Below are positions 1-5,011 of a DNA stretch of 31,420 nt, piece after piece; the stretch's first letter is position 1; every line of letters starts with the position of its first letter. Origin of the DNA: a virus; the IMG/VR virus record IMGVR_UViG_3300028388_001432, positions 1 to 31,420 of that record. One strand, given 5' to 3'. The position numbers and the translations under genes were made by a program. The notes below the pieces were generated by a model, which was given only the letters and a program-made list of their open reading frames with translations, did not search any database and was not told the DNA's origin.

Positions 1-14
1 AAGAGGCATGGGAT

Positions 15-362
15 ATGAAACATAAAAGCTACAGATATGGAGATTACGAGTCATTCCTTTGGGATTTTAGGGAATCAGAATTCATTGAGGATCCGGAATT
101 AGATATAGACAATCAACTAAGAAGCCGAGGCGTTGATGCAGCGGATCGTCAAGAATCTTATGACGATTATCTTGAGTCAAATTACTGGGCAAAAGTGCGG
201 GCAAAAGCCATTGCAGATGCTAACCATAAATGCACTCGCTGCGGATCAATTGAAAAGCTGCAAGTACATCACAGGCAATACTGCAAGCGATTCACCGAAC
301 TGCAAAACATGCATTTACTTGAAGTTCTTTGTTTACAGTGTCACCGCCAAGAGCATTTGTGA
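15..362 (+). CDS. HNH endonuclease
   Basis: A 115-residue protein with a C-terminal HNH nuclease domain. After an acidic N-terminal part of about 55 residues, a basic helix (WAKVRAKAIADANHKC) leads into a CTRC pair, then LQVHHRQY with the catalytic-type His pair, and finally VLCLQCHRQEH, which supplies the second Cys pair and the last His. This is the beta-beta-alpha metal layout of HNH enzymes, which cut DNA using one divalent metal. Stand-alone HNH proteins are common in phages as homing enzymes or packaging helpers, and the sequence does not say which applies here. The codons are more A+T-rich than those of the genes that follow, which suggests separate acquisition. Confidence 0.85.
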   Translation: MKHKSYRYGDYESFLWDFRESEFIEDPELDIDNQLRSRGVDAADRQESYDDYLESNYWAKVRAKAIADANHKCTRCGSIEKLQVHHRQYCKRFTELQNMHLLEVLCLQCHRQEHL

Positions 363-370
363 CACCCAGG

Positions 371-437
371 AAACCGGCACACCACACGGCGCAACAGGGC
401 TGTTAGCTGCAATCATTACATCAGTCGCCACCCAGTC
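371..437 (+). promoter_or_regulatory. Bipartite repeated element, copy 1
   Basis: This segment begins just after the HNH gene and runs to the start codon of the next gene. It carries AAACCGGCACAC (371-382), about 32 variable bases, then ATTACATCAGTCGCCACCCA (415-434), three bases before the ATG. The same two blocks at nearly the same spacing occur at 2387-2456 and 3507-3576. A promoter plus untranslated leader is the simplest reading. No good TTGACA/TATAAT pair is visible, so the polymerase or factor that would use it is unknown. Confidence 0.6.
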
Positions 438-653
438 ATGACCACCTTCACACTTGAGCGCGCCGAAACCCAGCACACGCCCGCCGCTCGCTGCGTTTTT
501 GCTCCTAACGGCAAGTCAGTTGAAGTGACCATGCTTCACCTGACCAGCGCAGGATGGGGCGACACCATGGGACGCGGCAGCGGTTTCTACACCGTCAAGC
601 ACGCTCGGGAGTTCTACGCAGCTCTTCTCGGCAGGGGCTACGCCGCCGCCTGA
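438..653 (+). CDS. Hypothetical small protein (71 aa)
   Basis: I do not recognise this protein. It is 71 residues with no membrane segment or nucleotide-binding motif. The C-terminal half (residues 35-71) is rich in Gly and aromatic residues and reads like a compact folded domain (GFYTVKHAREFYAALLGRGY). The start is the ATG just downstream of repeated-element copy 1. There is no Shine-Dalgarno sequence, but a GCCACCCA stretch lies just upstream, as before several other early genes. Coding use matches its G+C-rich neighbours. It is probably an early accessory gene. Confidence 0.6.
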   Translation: MTTFTLERAETQHTPAARCVFAPNGKSVEVTMLHLTSAGWGDTMGRGSGFYTVKHAREFYAALLGRGYAAA

Positions 654-667
654 AGTCACCACCGCCC

Positions 668-686
668 GCCGGGAGCGCATCCCGGC
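668..686 (+). repeat. CCGGGA/TCCCGG hairpin, intergenic
   Basis: A perfect 7-bp inverted repeat (GCCGGGA, 5-base loop, TCCCGGC) lies between the gene ending at 653 and the one starting at 711. A similar hairpin with the same CCGGGA/TCCCGG arms lies at 3799-3821, also between two small genes and in a similar CACC-rich setting. Neither has a U-tract, so they look more like RNA processing or stability hairpins, or weak terminators, than standard intrinsic terminators. Confidence 0.45.
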
Positions 687-710
687 GACCATCACCGCCT
701 TTTGCTACCC

Positions 711-1100
711 ATGGCTGTCTGCTACGCAATCACATCAAACGAATACTCGGATTTTCGAGTTAGCGCGATATTTACCACTAGAGAAAAAGCAAAAGCAGAA
801 CTATTTAAGTACGGATCAAAAGCCAAAATAGAAGAGTTTCCATTGGATCCTATTACGCCAGAGTGGCCCAAGGGTTCAAGTCTTTTTTGCTGCTTTGGCA
901 ATCTATCTACTGGATTGATTAACGCGTGCATAAAAAATATGTCTGAATTTCGCAATAATTTGACCGAAAAGCTTTTTGAACCTCAACGCGCATCGCAACA
1001 TTTCCTTTGCGTTTTCGTAATCGCTAAAGACAGAAAGCACGCTGTAAAGATTGCAGCAGAAAAGTTTGCCAAATCTGGATATCGCCTGACCCCGCCATGA
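711..1100 (+). CDS. Hypothetical protein (129 aa), A+T-rich
   Basis: I do not recognise this protein. It has 129 residues with a central hydrophobic, Cys-containing stretch (SSLFCCFGNLSTGLINACI, about residues 57-75) and a C-terminal basic alpha-helix (RKHAVKIAAEKFAKSGY). That helix resembles the end of small phage proteins that carry a HAxxIA-type helix. The N-terminus, AVCYAITSNEYSDFRVSAIF, looks like a beta-hairpin. ATG 711 is preferred over the in-frame TTG at 702. The gene is clearly richer in A and T than the genes on both sides, a mark of separate origin. An intrinsic terminator follows 57 bp after the stop. Confidence 0.7.
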   Translation: MAVCYAITSNEYSDFRVSAIFTTREKAKAELFKYGSKAKIEEFPLDPITPEWPKGSSLFCCFGNLSTGLINACIKNMSEFRNNLTEKLFEPQRASQHFLCVFVIAKDRKHAVKIAAEKFAKSGYRLTPP

Positions 1101-1126
1101 TCCACCGCCGCCGCTGGCCGACAGCT

Positions 1127-1138
1127 AAACCGGCACAC
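1127..1138 (+). repeat. AAACCGGCACAC motif, lone copy
   Basis: The 12-bp first block of the bipartite early element occurs here after the stop at 1100, but the second block (ATTnCATCAGTC) does not follow at the usual distance. Instead a terminator lies 19 bp downstream. It may be a decayed copy or a separate protein-binding site. Confidence 0.45.
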
Positions 1139-1156
1139 CGCCTGATGCTACCCACC

Positions 1157-1180
1157 GCCCCTCACCCGAGGGGCTTTTTT
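1157..1180 (+). terminator. Rho-independent terminator
   Basis: A perfect 7-bp stem (GCCCCTC and GAGGGGC, 4-base loop) is followed directly by six T residues (1175-1180). This is a textbook intrinsic terminator reading rightward. It would end transcription of the 711-1100 gene and isolate the VRR-NUC gene, which then needs its own promoter between 1181 and 1219. Confidence 0.88.
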
Positions 1181-1219
1181 AATAGCTGCCGATAGGCTGC
1201 AGGGACCACTCACGCGCCC

Positions 1220-1597
1220 ATGCCCAGCGAGCAGCAGATACAGCAGCAGATCCGCCTGAGCTGCAGCCGCGGCCCGGTGCGGCTGATGCGCAATAACACC
1301 GGTACGCTGCGGGATCAACACGGCAGACCGGTGAGCTTCGGGCTCGCCAAGGGCAGCAGCGATCTGATCGGCTGGACCACGCGTGTGATCACGCCCGAGA
1401 TGGTCGGGCAGCAGGTGGCGATCTTCACCAGCATCGAAGTAAAAAGTGCCACAGGTCGCGTCCGGCCAGAGCAGCAGCAATGGATCGATGCGGTGATCGC
1501 AGCAGGCGGCATCGCCGGCGTTGCACGCAGCGTGGAGGACGCTCAGCAGCTGCTTATCACCCAAACTGACTGCGCTGCAGTGGATCTGACCCTGTAG
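1220..1597 (+). CDS. VRR-NUC domain nuclease
   Basis: A 125-residue protein that is almost entirely a VRR-NUC domain, a compact PD-(D/E)XK nuclease fold found in phage and in FAN1-type repair enzymes. Visible marks in order are QQIRLSC near residue 10, the RNNTGTLRD segment (residues 24-32), FGLAKGSSDLIG with the catalytic Asp (about 40-51), IEVKSATGR with the catalytic Glu-X-Lys (about 73-81), EQQQWIDAV and GGIAGVARSVEDA (about 97-109). Phage members are thought to act on branched or flap DNA, which fits the recombination genes further right. The gene lies alone between a terminator and a large non-coding region. Confidence 0.92.
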   Translation: MPSEQQIQQQIRLSCSRGPVRLMRNNTGTLRDQHGRPVSFGLAKGSSDLIGWTTRVITPEMVGQQVAIFTSIEVKSATGRVRPEQQQWIDAVIAAGGIAGVARSVEDAQQLLITQTDCAAVDLTL

Positions 1598-1649
1598 TAC
1601 ATTTGCTCACCCGCGATTGTTACGGAAAATCAACAACGCTGCCGTTATC

Positions 1650-1675
1650 CCTGTGGAAACGCACTTTTCCACAGG
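1650..1675. repeat. Perfect 10-bp inverted repeat
   Basis: CCTGTGGAAA and its exact reverse complement TTTCCACAGG are separated by 6 bp. It sits at the left side of the non-coding control region and abuts the first LexA-like palindrome. There is no T-tract, so terminator function is unlikely. A protein-binding site or origin hairpin is possible. Confidence 0.6.
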
Positions 1676-1687
1676 TACAGTCGTACT
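1674..1687. promoter_or_regulatory. LexA-box-like palindrome 1
   Basis: GGTAC-AGTC-GTACT. It matches the published cyanobacterial LexA consensus RGTACNNNDGTWCB at every fixed position except the D (here C). Two more sites of the same design lie at 1729 and 1910. Confidence 0.45.
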
Positions 1688-1692
1688 GTTTT

Positions 1693-1709
1693 GGCCAGAT
1701 CCCTTGCGC
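1693..1709. repeat. 17-bp direct repeat, copy 1 of 2
   Basis: GGCCAGATCCCTTGCGC. It recurs with one mismatch at 1871-1887 (GGCCAGATCCATTGCGC), in the same orientation. Each copy lies within about 25 bp of a GTAC palindrome, so the region may have arisen by duplication of a motif-bearing unit. Confidence 0.55.
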
Positions 1710-1728
1710 TGGAATGTATTTGAGCGAT

Positions 1729-1742
1729 AGTTCGCCCGTACT
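1729..1742. promoter_or_regulatory. LexA-box-like palindrome 2
   Basis: AGTTC-GCCC-GTACT. One half-site is GTTC instead of GTAC, which the family consensus allows on one side. The N4 spacing is the same as in the other two sites in this region. Confidence 0.4.
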
Positions 1743-1795
1743 CTCCGCCGCTGTTTTGTGCTGACGTGATACAAAAACCTGGCGTTTCTGGTGTG

Positions 1796-1830
1796 CTGGC
1801 ACAGGCGCTTGTGTCAATTAGCTGTGCCAG
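1796..1830. repeat. Perfect 9-bp inverted repeat with GGCACA core
   Basis: CTGGCACAG and its exact reverse complement CTGTGCCAG are separated by 17 bp. The arms contain the GGCACA core also seen in the AACCGGCACAC motif and in the 10-bp array at 2262. Two further copies of the core follow at about 1843 (inverted) and 1860, so this may be a cluster of sites for one DNA-binding protein. Confidence 0.5.
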
Positions 1831-1855
1831 TTATTTCTAATTGTGCCACAAATCC

Positions 1856-1866
1856 AACCGGCACAC
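1856..1866 (+). repeat. AACCGGCACAC motif, lone copy
   Basis: A copy of the first block of the bipartite early element, here inside the control region and without the second block at the usual distance. It stands 5 bp before the second copy of the 17-bp direct repeat. Confidence 0.45.
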
Positions 1867-1870
1867 TATC

Positions 1871-1887
1871 GGCCAGATCCATTGCGC
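1871..1887. repeat. 17-bp direct repeat, copy 2 of 2
   Basis: GGCCAGATCCATTGCGC, one mismatch from 1693-1709. It lies 22 bp upstream of the third GTAC palindrome. Confidence 0.55.
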
Positions 1888-1909
1888 CACAAGCGATCCC
1901 AGCGATTCT

Positions 1910-1923
1910 GGTACGACCGTACT
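1910..1923. promoter_or_regulatory. LexA-box-like palindrome 3
   Basis: GGTAC-GACC-GTACT. It has the same arms and spacing as site 1 at 1674. It lies 67 bp upstream of the start codon of the next gene, a distance suitable for an operator overlapping a promoter. Confidence 0.45.
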
Positions 1924-1989
1924 GGTTGACGCGTCGATGAAACACGGCCCGTTCTGGGAGATCATTAACGAGTCCCGCACCACCACCCC

Positions 1990-2190
1990 ATGGACATCAA
2001 CACCGCACTGCTTGAGGCACACGAGGCCGACCGGGAGGACGCGCACGAGAACGCCAGTGAGGCGTTCCACGCGATCGAGGCGCTGCAGCGCACCGACACC
2101 TGGATGGAGCTGCCGCTCGCGGTACAGCGTCAGCTGTCAGCAGCGCACGCCACGCTCGGCATGTTGGCCGATGGACTGGCTGAGGGGTGA
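1990..2190 (+). CDS. Hypothetical small helical protein (66 aa)
   Basis: I do not recognise this protein. Its 66 acidic residues are predicted by eye to be almost wholly alpha-helical (ALLEAHEADREDAHENASEA, then PLAVQRQLSAAHATLGMLAD), a two- or three-helix bundle pattern. There is no catalytic motif. The start ATG follows a CACCACCACCCC leader like other early genes. It is the first gene after the palindrome-rich control region and so may be directly controlled by it. A longer reading frame from 1841 in another phase is judged a shadow. Confidence 0.6.
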   Translation: MDINTALLEAHEADREDAHENASEAFHAIEALQRTDTWMELPLAVQRQLSAAHATLGMLADGLAEG

Positions 2191-2261
2191 TCCCTCAGCC
2201 CCGCCCAGGAGGCCCTACAACGCGCCTCAACACGGCGGCAGGGAGTGACCCCCACACACGC

Positions 2262-2309
2262 GCACACAGCGGCACACGGCGGCACACAGCGGCACACAGC
2301 GGCACACCG
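2262..2309 (+). repeat. Tandem 10-bp GGCACAC-type array
   Basis: About four and a half units of GCACACAGCG with single-base variants lie in a row within the non-coding stretch 2191-2456. The period is 10 bp, close to one helical turn, so all cores face the same side of the DNA. The core GGCACAC is the same as in the AACCGGCACAC motif found six times in gaps of the early region. This is iteron-like, but a simple slippage repeat cannot be excluded. Confidence 0.6.
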
Positions 2310-2386
2310 ACACAGACGCCCTGCTGGCCGACGTGGACGCGCTGACCGCTCAACTCGACGACATGGAGCGCTGAGTGCCGATCCGC

Positions 2387-2456
2387 AAACCGGCACAGCA
2401 CAGGGCTGATAGCGGCTGCATAGAGGCGATGATTCCATCAGTCACCACCCACCGCC
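2387..2456 (+). promoter_or_regulatory. Bipartite repeated element, copy 2
   Basis: AAACCGGCACAG (2387-2398) and ATTCCATCAGTCACCACCCA (2432-2451), 45 bp apart start to start, end five bases before the ATG at 2457. The rest of the 2191-2386 gap holds the 10-bp array and a coding-like remnant ending at 2374. Layout and spacing match copies 1 and 3. Confidence 0.62.
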
Positions 2457-2609
2457 ATGAATCAAATTGCACTCGCCGCTCGCATTGGCCAACGCAACGC
2501 AGCTGAGATGACTCTTCGTTTCAAAGCCATCAAGCTGGGCGCCACCGCCACCCAAGTCAATCTCTGGACTCTGAACGAAGTCTTCATTTTCATCAGCAAT
2601 CACGCTTGA
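2457..2609 (+). CDS. Hypothetical small protein (50 aa)
   Basis: I do not recognise this protein. Its 50 residues include a basic, Ala-rich N-terminal helix (ALAARIGQRNAAEMTLRFKAIK) and a hydrophobic C-terminus (LWTLNEVFIFISNHA). It directly follows copy 2 of the bipartite element, which supports the ATG at 2457. The next gene starts 3 bp after its stop, so the two are probably co-transcribed. Confidence 0.55.
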   Translation: MNQIALAARIGQRNAAEMTLRFKAIKLGATATQVNLWTLNEVFIFISNHA

Positions 2610-2612
2610 TCC

Positions 2613-2825
2613 ATGACCTACAAAGACACCGCCGCCATGCTCGCTTCATGCGGGCTCACTCCTGACACATTCGGAGCGGTCGCCAAAGCGTTGATCTACG
2701 ACCATCGCGCCGCTCATCCAGTTGGCAAGGCTGAGACGCCATGGCAAATCGGCTTTGCCGATTGCCTGCGCCAGCTGGAACGCGATGCAATGCAAATCAG
2801 CGCAGCGTGGCCAGCCGATGAATGA
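2613..2825 (+). CDS. Hypothetical small protein (70 aa)
   Basis: I do not recognise this protein. Its 70 residues look helical and soluble, with GLTPDTFGAVAKALIYDHRA followed by WQIGFADCLRQLERDAM. It lies in a run with short gaps or overlaps on both sides. Its last codons (GATGAATGA) contain the ATG of the next gene. There is no motif pointing to an activity. Confidence 0.62.
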   Translation: MTYKDTAAMLASCGLTPDTFGAVAKALIYDHRAAHPVGKAETPWQIGFADCLRQLERDAMQISAAWPADE

Positions 2826-3009
2826 ACACACAAAGCGCATCCTTGATGCTGCAATGCAGTACGAGATCAACCCTGAGTGCTACTCACGCGAGATTGCCAT
2901 CGCTGTATTGCTAGAGGTTGCTCGAATTCCGGGCGATCCTGAATCTTGGTACGCAATCCCTAGGAACACCATCCTTGAGATTGTCAGGGAGCTGCAGTCC
3001 GCTAATTAA
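2818..3009 (+). CDS. Hypothetical small protein (63 aa)
   Basis: I do not recognise this protein. Its 63 residues contain a central hydrophobic helix (EIAIAVLLEVARIPG) and a Trp-containing turn (DPESWYAIPRN). The start at 2818 overlaps the previous stop by 8 bp, an arrangement that suggests translational coupling. An earlier ATG at 2722 in this frame would run inside the previous gene and gives an unnatural sequence, so it is rejected. Confidence 0.62.
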   Translation: MNEHTKRILDAAMQYEINPECYSREIAIAVLLEVARIPGDPESWYAIPRNTILEIVRELQSAN

Positions 3010-3014
3010 CCACC

Positions 3015-3353
3015 ATGAACACCATCATCAAGAAACGCTGGACTCGGCTGATCCCGCGCGCGCCACACACCACCATGGCGCTGCGTACGCATGAAGGATT
3101 TTGTTACCTCGGGTTGTTGTGTGATCTGTACATCCAGGATCACCCTGACACCAACTGGTACTGGTGGCCGATGGATCAATGCTTCCGCGTCGGGCCATGC
3201 GGCGCTGCGACGTCACTGCCGCGTGACATCCAGCGCTGGGCTGGGCTCGATTGCGAGGATCCGATTGTTGCTGGCCATTCGATGGTTGAGCACAACGACA
3301 TCCTGCTGACGCCACCTAACGTGATGGCACGCCTTATCGAGGAGCACCTATGA
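3015..3353 (+). CDS. Conserved phage protein (112 aa), unknown role
   Basis: This 112-residue protein matches a type seen often in phages. It has a basic N-terminus, then ALRTHEGFCYLGLLCDLYI (residues 23-41), a Trp/Tyr-rich turn (NWYWWPMDQCF) and ending helices (LTPPNVMARLIEEHL). In related proteins as I know them, the pattern ALR...GFCCLGVLCDLY is the hallmark and the function is not established. Start ATG 3015 follows the previous stop by 5 bp and an ACCACC leader. It overlaps the next gene by 4 bp (ATGA). Confidence 0.75.
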   Translation: MNTIIKKRWTRLIPRAPHTTMALRTHEGFCYLGLLCDLYIQDHPDTNWYWWPMDQCFRVGPCGAATSLPRDIQRWAGLDCEDPIVAGHSMVEHNDILLTPPNVMARLIEEHL

Positions 3354-3523
3354 ACGTCCAAGAGCAGCAAGCCCGCGCGGATTACATGGATGCGTTGTAT
3401 GAAGACTCAGGCCGCACGAATGGGCTCTACACCGGCCTGTACGCCGAGCGGATGCAGCAGCTCGTGGCGATTGACCGCATCGAGCGGCTGCATTGTGCCG
3501 CCCGCCAAACCGGCACACGGTAG
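3350..3523 (+). CDS. Hypothetical small protein (57 aa)
   Basis: I do not recognise this protein. Its 57 residues are polar and helical (NVQEQQARADYMDALYEDSG, then GLYAERMQQLVAIDRIERL). It starts in an ATGA overlap with the previous gene, which supports both the frame and co-translation. Its last five codons lie within the first block of repeated-element copy 3, so coding sequence and regulatory motif share DNA here. Confidence 0.6.
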   Translation: MNVQEQQARADYMDALYEDSGRTNGLYTGLYAERMQQLVAIDRIERLHCAARQTGTR

Positions 3524-3576
3524 GTAGCAGCATGGCGGTGCAGGGGCAATAATTACATCAGTCACCACCCACTGAC
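3507..3576 (+). promoter_or_regulatory. Bipartite repeated element, copy 3
   Basis: AAACCGGCACAC (3507-3518) and ATTACATCAGTCACCACCCA (3552-3571), 45 bp apart, then five bases to the ATG at 3577. The first block overlaps the end of the preceding gene. With copies 1 and 2 this is the best-conserved non-coding feature of the early region. Confidence 0.65.
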
Positions 3577-3780
3577 ATGCTCCTCTTCACCACCACCTTC
3601 ACCACCGCTCAGTTCAAGGCCAAGGCCGAGCAGCTTCAAGGCGCTGAACTGGTTGACGCCGGTCGCCAGCTGGTTTCGATCAATGCGCCTCAATCGCTGA
3701 TTGACGTGCTGATCGAGATTGTGTTTGATCGCAACGGCGCAGAAGCCGCTGACCAGTTCGTTGACATGATCTTCGCCTGA
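3577..3780 (+). CDS. Hypothetical small protein (67 aa)
   Basis: I do not recognise this protein. It has 67 residues with a short Thr-rich start (LLFTTTFTTAQFKAKAEQL) and then two helices (QSLIDVLIEIVFDR, EAADQFVDMIF). It is probably soluble and a helix bundle. It follows repeated-element copy 3 and is followed by a gap with a CCGGGA/TCCCGG hairpin. Confidence 0.6.
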   Translation: MLLFTTTFTTAQFKAKAEQLQGAELVDAGRQLVSINAPQSLIDVLIEIVFDRNGAEAADQFVDMIFA

Positions 3781-3798
3781 CCCACCCCACACGGCCCA

Positions 3799-3821
3799 CC
3801 GGGAGCCGTCACCAATCCCGG
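3799..3821 (+). repeat. CCGGGA/TCCCGG hairpin, intergenic
   Basis: A 6-bp inverted repeat (CCGGGA, 11-base loop, TCCCGG) lies in the gap 3781-3848. It resembles the hairpin at 668-686 in arms and setting, and CACCACCCAC follows it. Confidence 0.4.
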
Positions 3822-3848
3822 CCACCACCCACTCATTCACTTTTCACA

Positions 3849-4046
3849 ATGTCTTATCGCTCTCTTTCAGGTTTATTCATTCTTGGCTATTGCCTGCTCA
3901 CTCTTGGCGGATCTATCGGATGGGTCCGCAATATCATTGCCGTTGCTCACAGCGATTTTTCAAGTATCGATGGAATGACCGTCGTTCGCGTTATCGGCAT
4001 TCCGGCTGTACCCGTTGGCGCTGTCGTTGGCTGGATTCCCCGGTAG
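3849..4046 (+). CDS. Small membrane protein (65 aa)
   Basis: A 65-residue protein with two likely membrane segments: LSGLFILGYCLLTLGGSIGWV (about residues 6-26) and VVRVIGIPAVPVGAVVGWI (about 45-63). A short polar loop (AHSDFSSIDGM) joins them. It resembles small two-helix inner-membrane proteins of phages whose function is not known. A holin role is conceivable, but the gene lies in the early block far from the endolysin, which argues against it. No Shine-Dalgarno sequence is seen. Confidence 0.65.
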   Translation: MSYRSLSGLFILGYCLLTLGGSIGWVRNIIAVAHSDFSSIDGMTVVRVIGIPAVPVGAVVGWIPR

Positions 4047-4082
4047 CTCTTCCTGCTGAAACCCACCACCTAACACAGGCTA

Positions 4083-4250
4083 ATGAACACACCACTTGAA
4101 GAGCAGCGATGCAAAAACTGCCGCTACCTGTCTCCGTATACAGGCACTTGCCACCGCCATGCACCGCAACCAAGCCATAAAGAAGGCCGTGACGCATGGT
4201 GGCCAGGCGTTGCCGGTGATGACTGGTGCGGGGAGTGGGTGCAGCGATGA
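4083..4250 (+). CDS. Small Cys/His-rich protein (55 aa), putative zinc ribbon
   Basis: Its 55 residues contain CKNCRYL near the N-terminus, GTCHRHAP in the middle and GDDWCGEW at the end. This is the common phage mini-protein pattern with four Cys and nearby His that is likely to bind one zinc ion. WWPGVAGDDWCGEW is the typical tail. The role is unknown; such proteins often sit next to recombination genes. The stop overlaps the exonuclease start (ATGA at 4247-4250), so expression is probably coupled. Confidence 0.75.
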   Translation: MNTPLEEQRCKNCRYLSPYTGTCHRHAPQPSHKEGRDAWWPGVAGDDWCGEWVQR

Positions 4251-5011
4251 TCATCACCAATGAGGAGTATCACGCTGACCCTGCCGTCAGCGCCAGCCAT
4301 CTGCACATGGTGGCAAAGTCTCCGTATCACTACTGGGCGCGATACCTGAATCCCGATCGTCAGCTGGTGAAACCCACCGCTGCGATGCTGTTTGGCACGT
4401 TGGTCCACACCGCTGTGCTCGAACCAGATGAGCTGCGCAATCGCTATGACCTAGCGCCAGATCGCCGCACCAAAGCCGGTAAGGAGTTGGCTGCTGACAT
4501 GGAAGCCAAAGGCATCACGCCTGTGAGCGCTGCCGACATGGATGCAGCACTGGCCATGGCTGCTGCTGTCCGCAGCCATCAAGCCGCTGCAGAGCTGCTG
4601 CGTGATGGCCAAGCGGAGCGGTCATTCTGGTGGGATGATGCTGATACCGGGATGCGTTGCAAATGCCGCCCGGATTGGCTCAATGGCGACTGGACGGTGG
4701 TTGATCTCAAAACCACCACCGACGTATCACCTGCTGGCTTCGCCAAATCCTGCGCTGCCTTCCGCTACCATGTTCAAGCCAGCCATTACCTAGCTGGTCT
4801 GCCGGCTGAACGGTTTATCTTCATTGCAGTGGAGAAGACCTATCCGTATGCCGTTGGTGTGTATCAGCTCGACGCTGATGCCATGCAACACGGCAATGAG
4901 CTGCGCAAGCAGAACATGCGGATGATTGCTGATTGCCGCGCCATCAACGAATGGCCTGGTTACAGCAACTCCATCGATGTTTGCCTATGCGTGTCAACGC
5001 ACTGGGCTTGA
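4247..5011 (+). CDS. RecE-like PD-(D/E)XK exonuclease, altered C-terminus
   Basis: A 254-residue nuclease of the exonuclease VIII/RecE type. It would resect double-stranded DNA 5' to 3' to give the 3' strand used by the Bet annealase next door. Visible marks are SASHLHMVAKSPYHYWARY (residues 16-34), FGTLVHTAVLEP (49-60), KCRPDWL with the active-site Asp (139-145), VVDLKTTTD with Asp-X-Lys (151-159) and YHVQASHYLAG (174-184). ATG 4247 overlaps the previous stop; the upstream GTG at 4226 is less likely. After EWPGYSNSI the last residues (DVCLCVSTHWA) do not look like the usual end. They are read out of frame through Bet-coding DNA, which points to a deletion at the junction. Confidence 0.9.
   Translation: MIITNEEYHADPAVSASHLHMVAKSPYHYWARYLNPDRQLVKPTAAMLFGTLVHTAVLEPDELRNRYDLAPDRRTKAGKELAADMEAKGITPVSAADMDAALAMAAAVRSHQAAAELLRDGQAERSFWWDDADTGMRCKCRPDWLNGDWTVVDLKTTTDVSPAGFAKSCAAFRYHVQASHYLAGLPAERFIFIAVEKTYPYAVGVYQLDADAMQHGNELRKQNMRMIADCRAINEWPGYSNSIDVCLCVSTHWA

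Larger units (their letters stand above)
1598..1989. promoter_or_regulatory. Non-coding control region rich in palindromes
   Basis: A 392-bp stretch in which I find no convincing gene. It holds three RGTWC-N4-GTACT palindromes, a perfect 10-bp inverted repeat, a perfect 9-bp inverted repeat, a 17-bp sequence present twice with one mismatch (1693-1709 and 1871-1887), and four GGCACA/TGTGCC hexamers within about 70 bp (1798-1866). Such density of symmetrical sites suggests an operator/promoter region, or possibly a replication origin. The next gene starts at 1990 after a CACCACCACCCC leader. Confidence 0.6.

Noticed and set aside
1097-1195. Short frame beginning ATGA at the end of the 711-1100 gene
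   Set aside because: It reads straight through the intrinsic terminator at 1157-1180 and has no protein-like pattern.
1620-1817. 65-codon minus-strand frame in the control region
   Set aside because: It covers two of the palindromes and one inverted repeat; the only hint of a motif is a CTC pair. No ribosome site is seen and the neighbours read the other way.
1837-2248. Frames on both strands (1837-2070 minus, 1841-2248 plus)
   Set aside because: They cross the operator-like region and the better-supported gene at 1990-2190, and their composition is unlike a protein.
2249-2374. Coding-like end (LLADVDALTAQLDDMER) without a start codon
   Set aside because: The frame runs from a stop at 2246-2248 through the 10-bp array with no ATG, GTG or TTG. 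It may be a remnant of a gene, but it cannot be supported as one.
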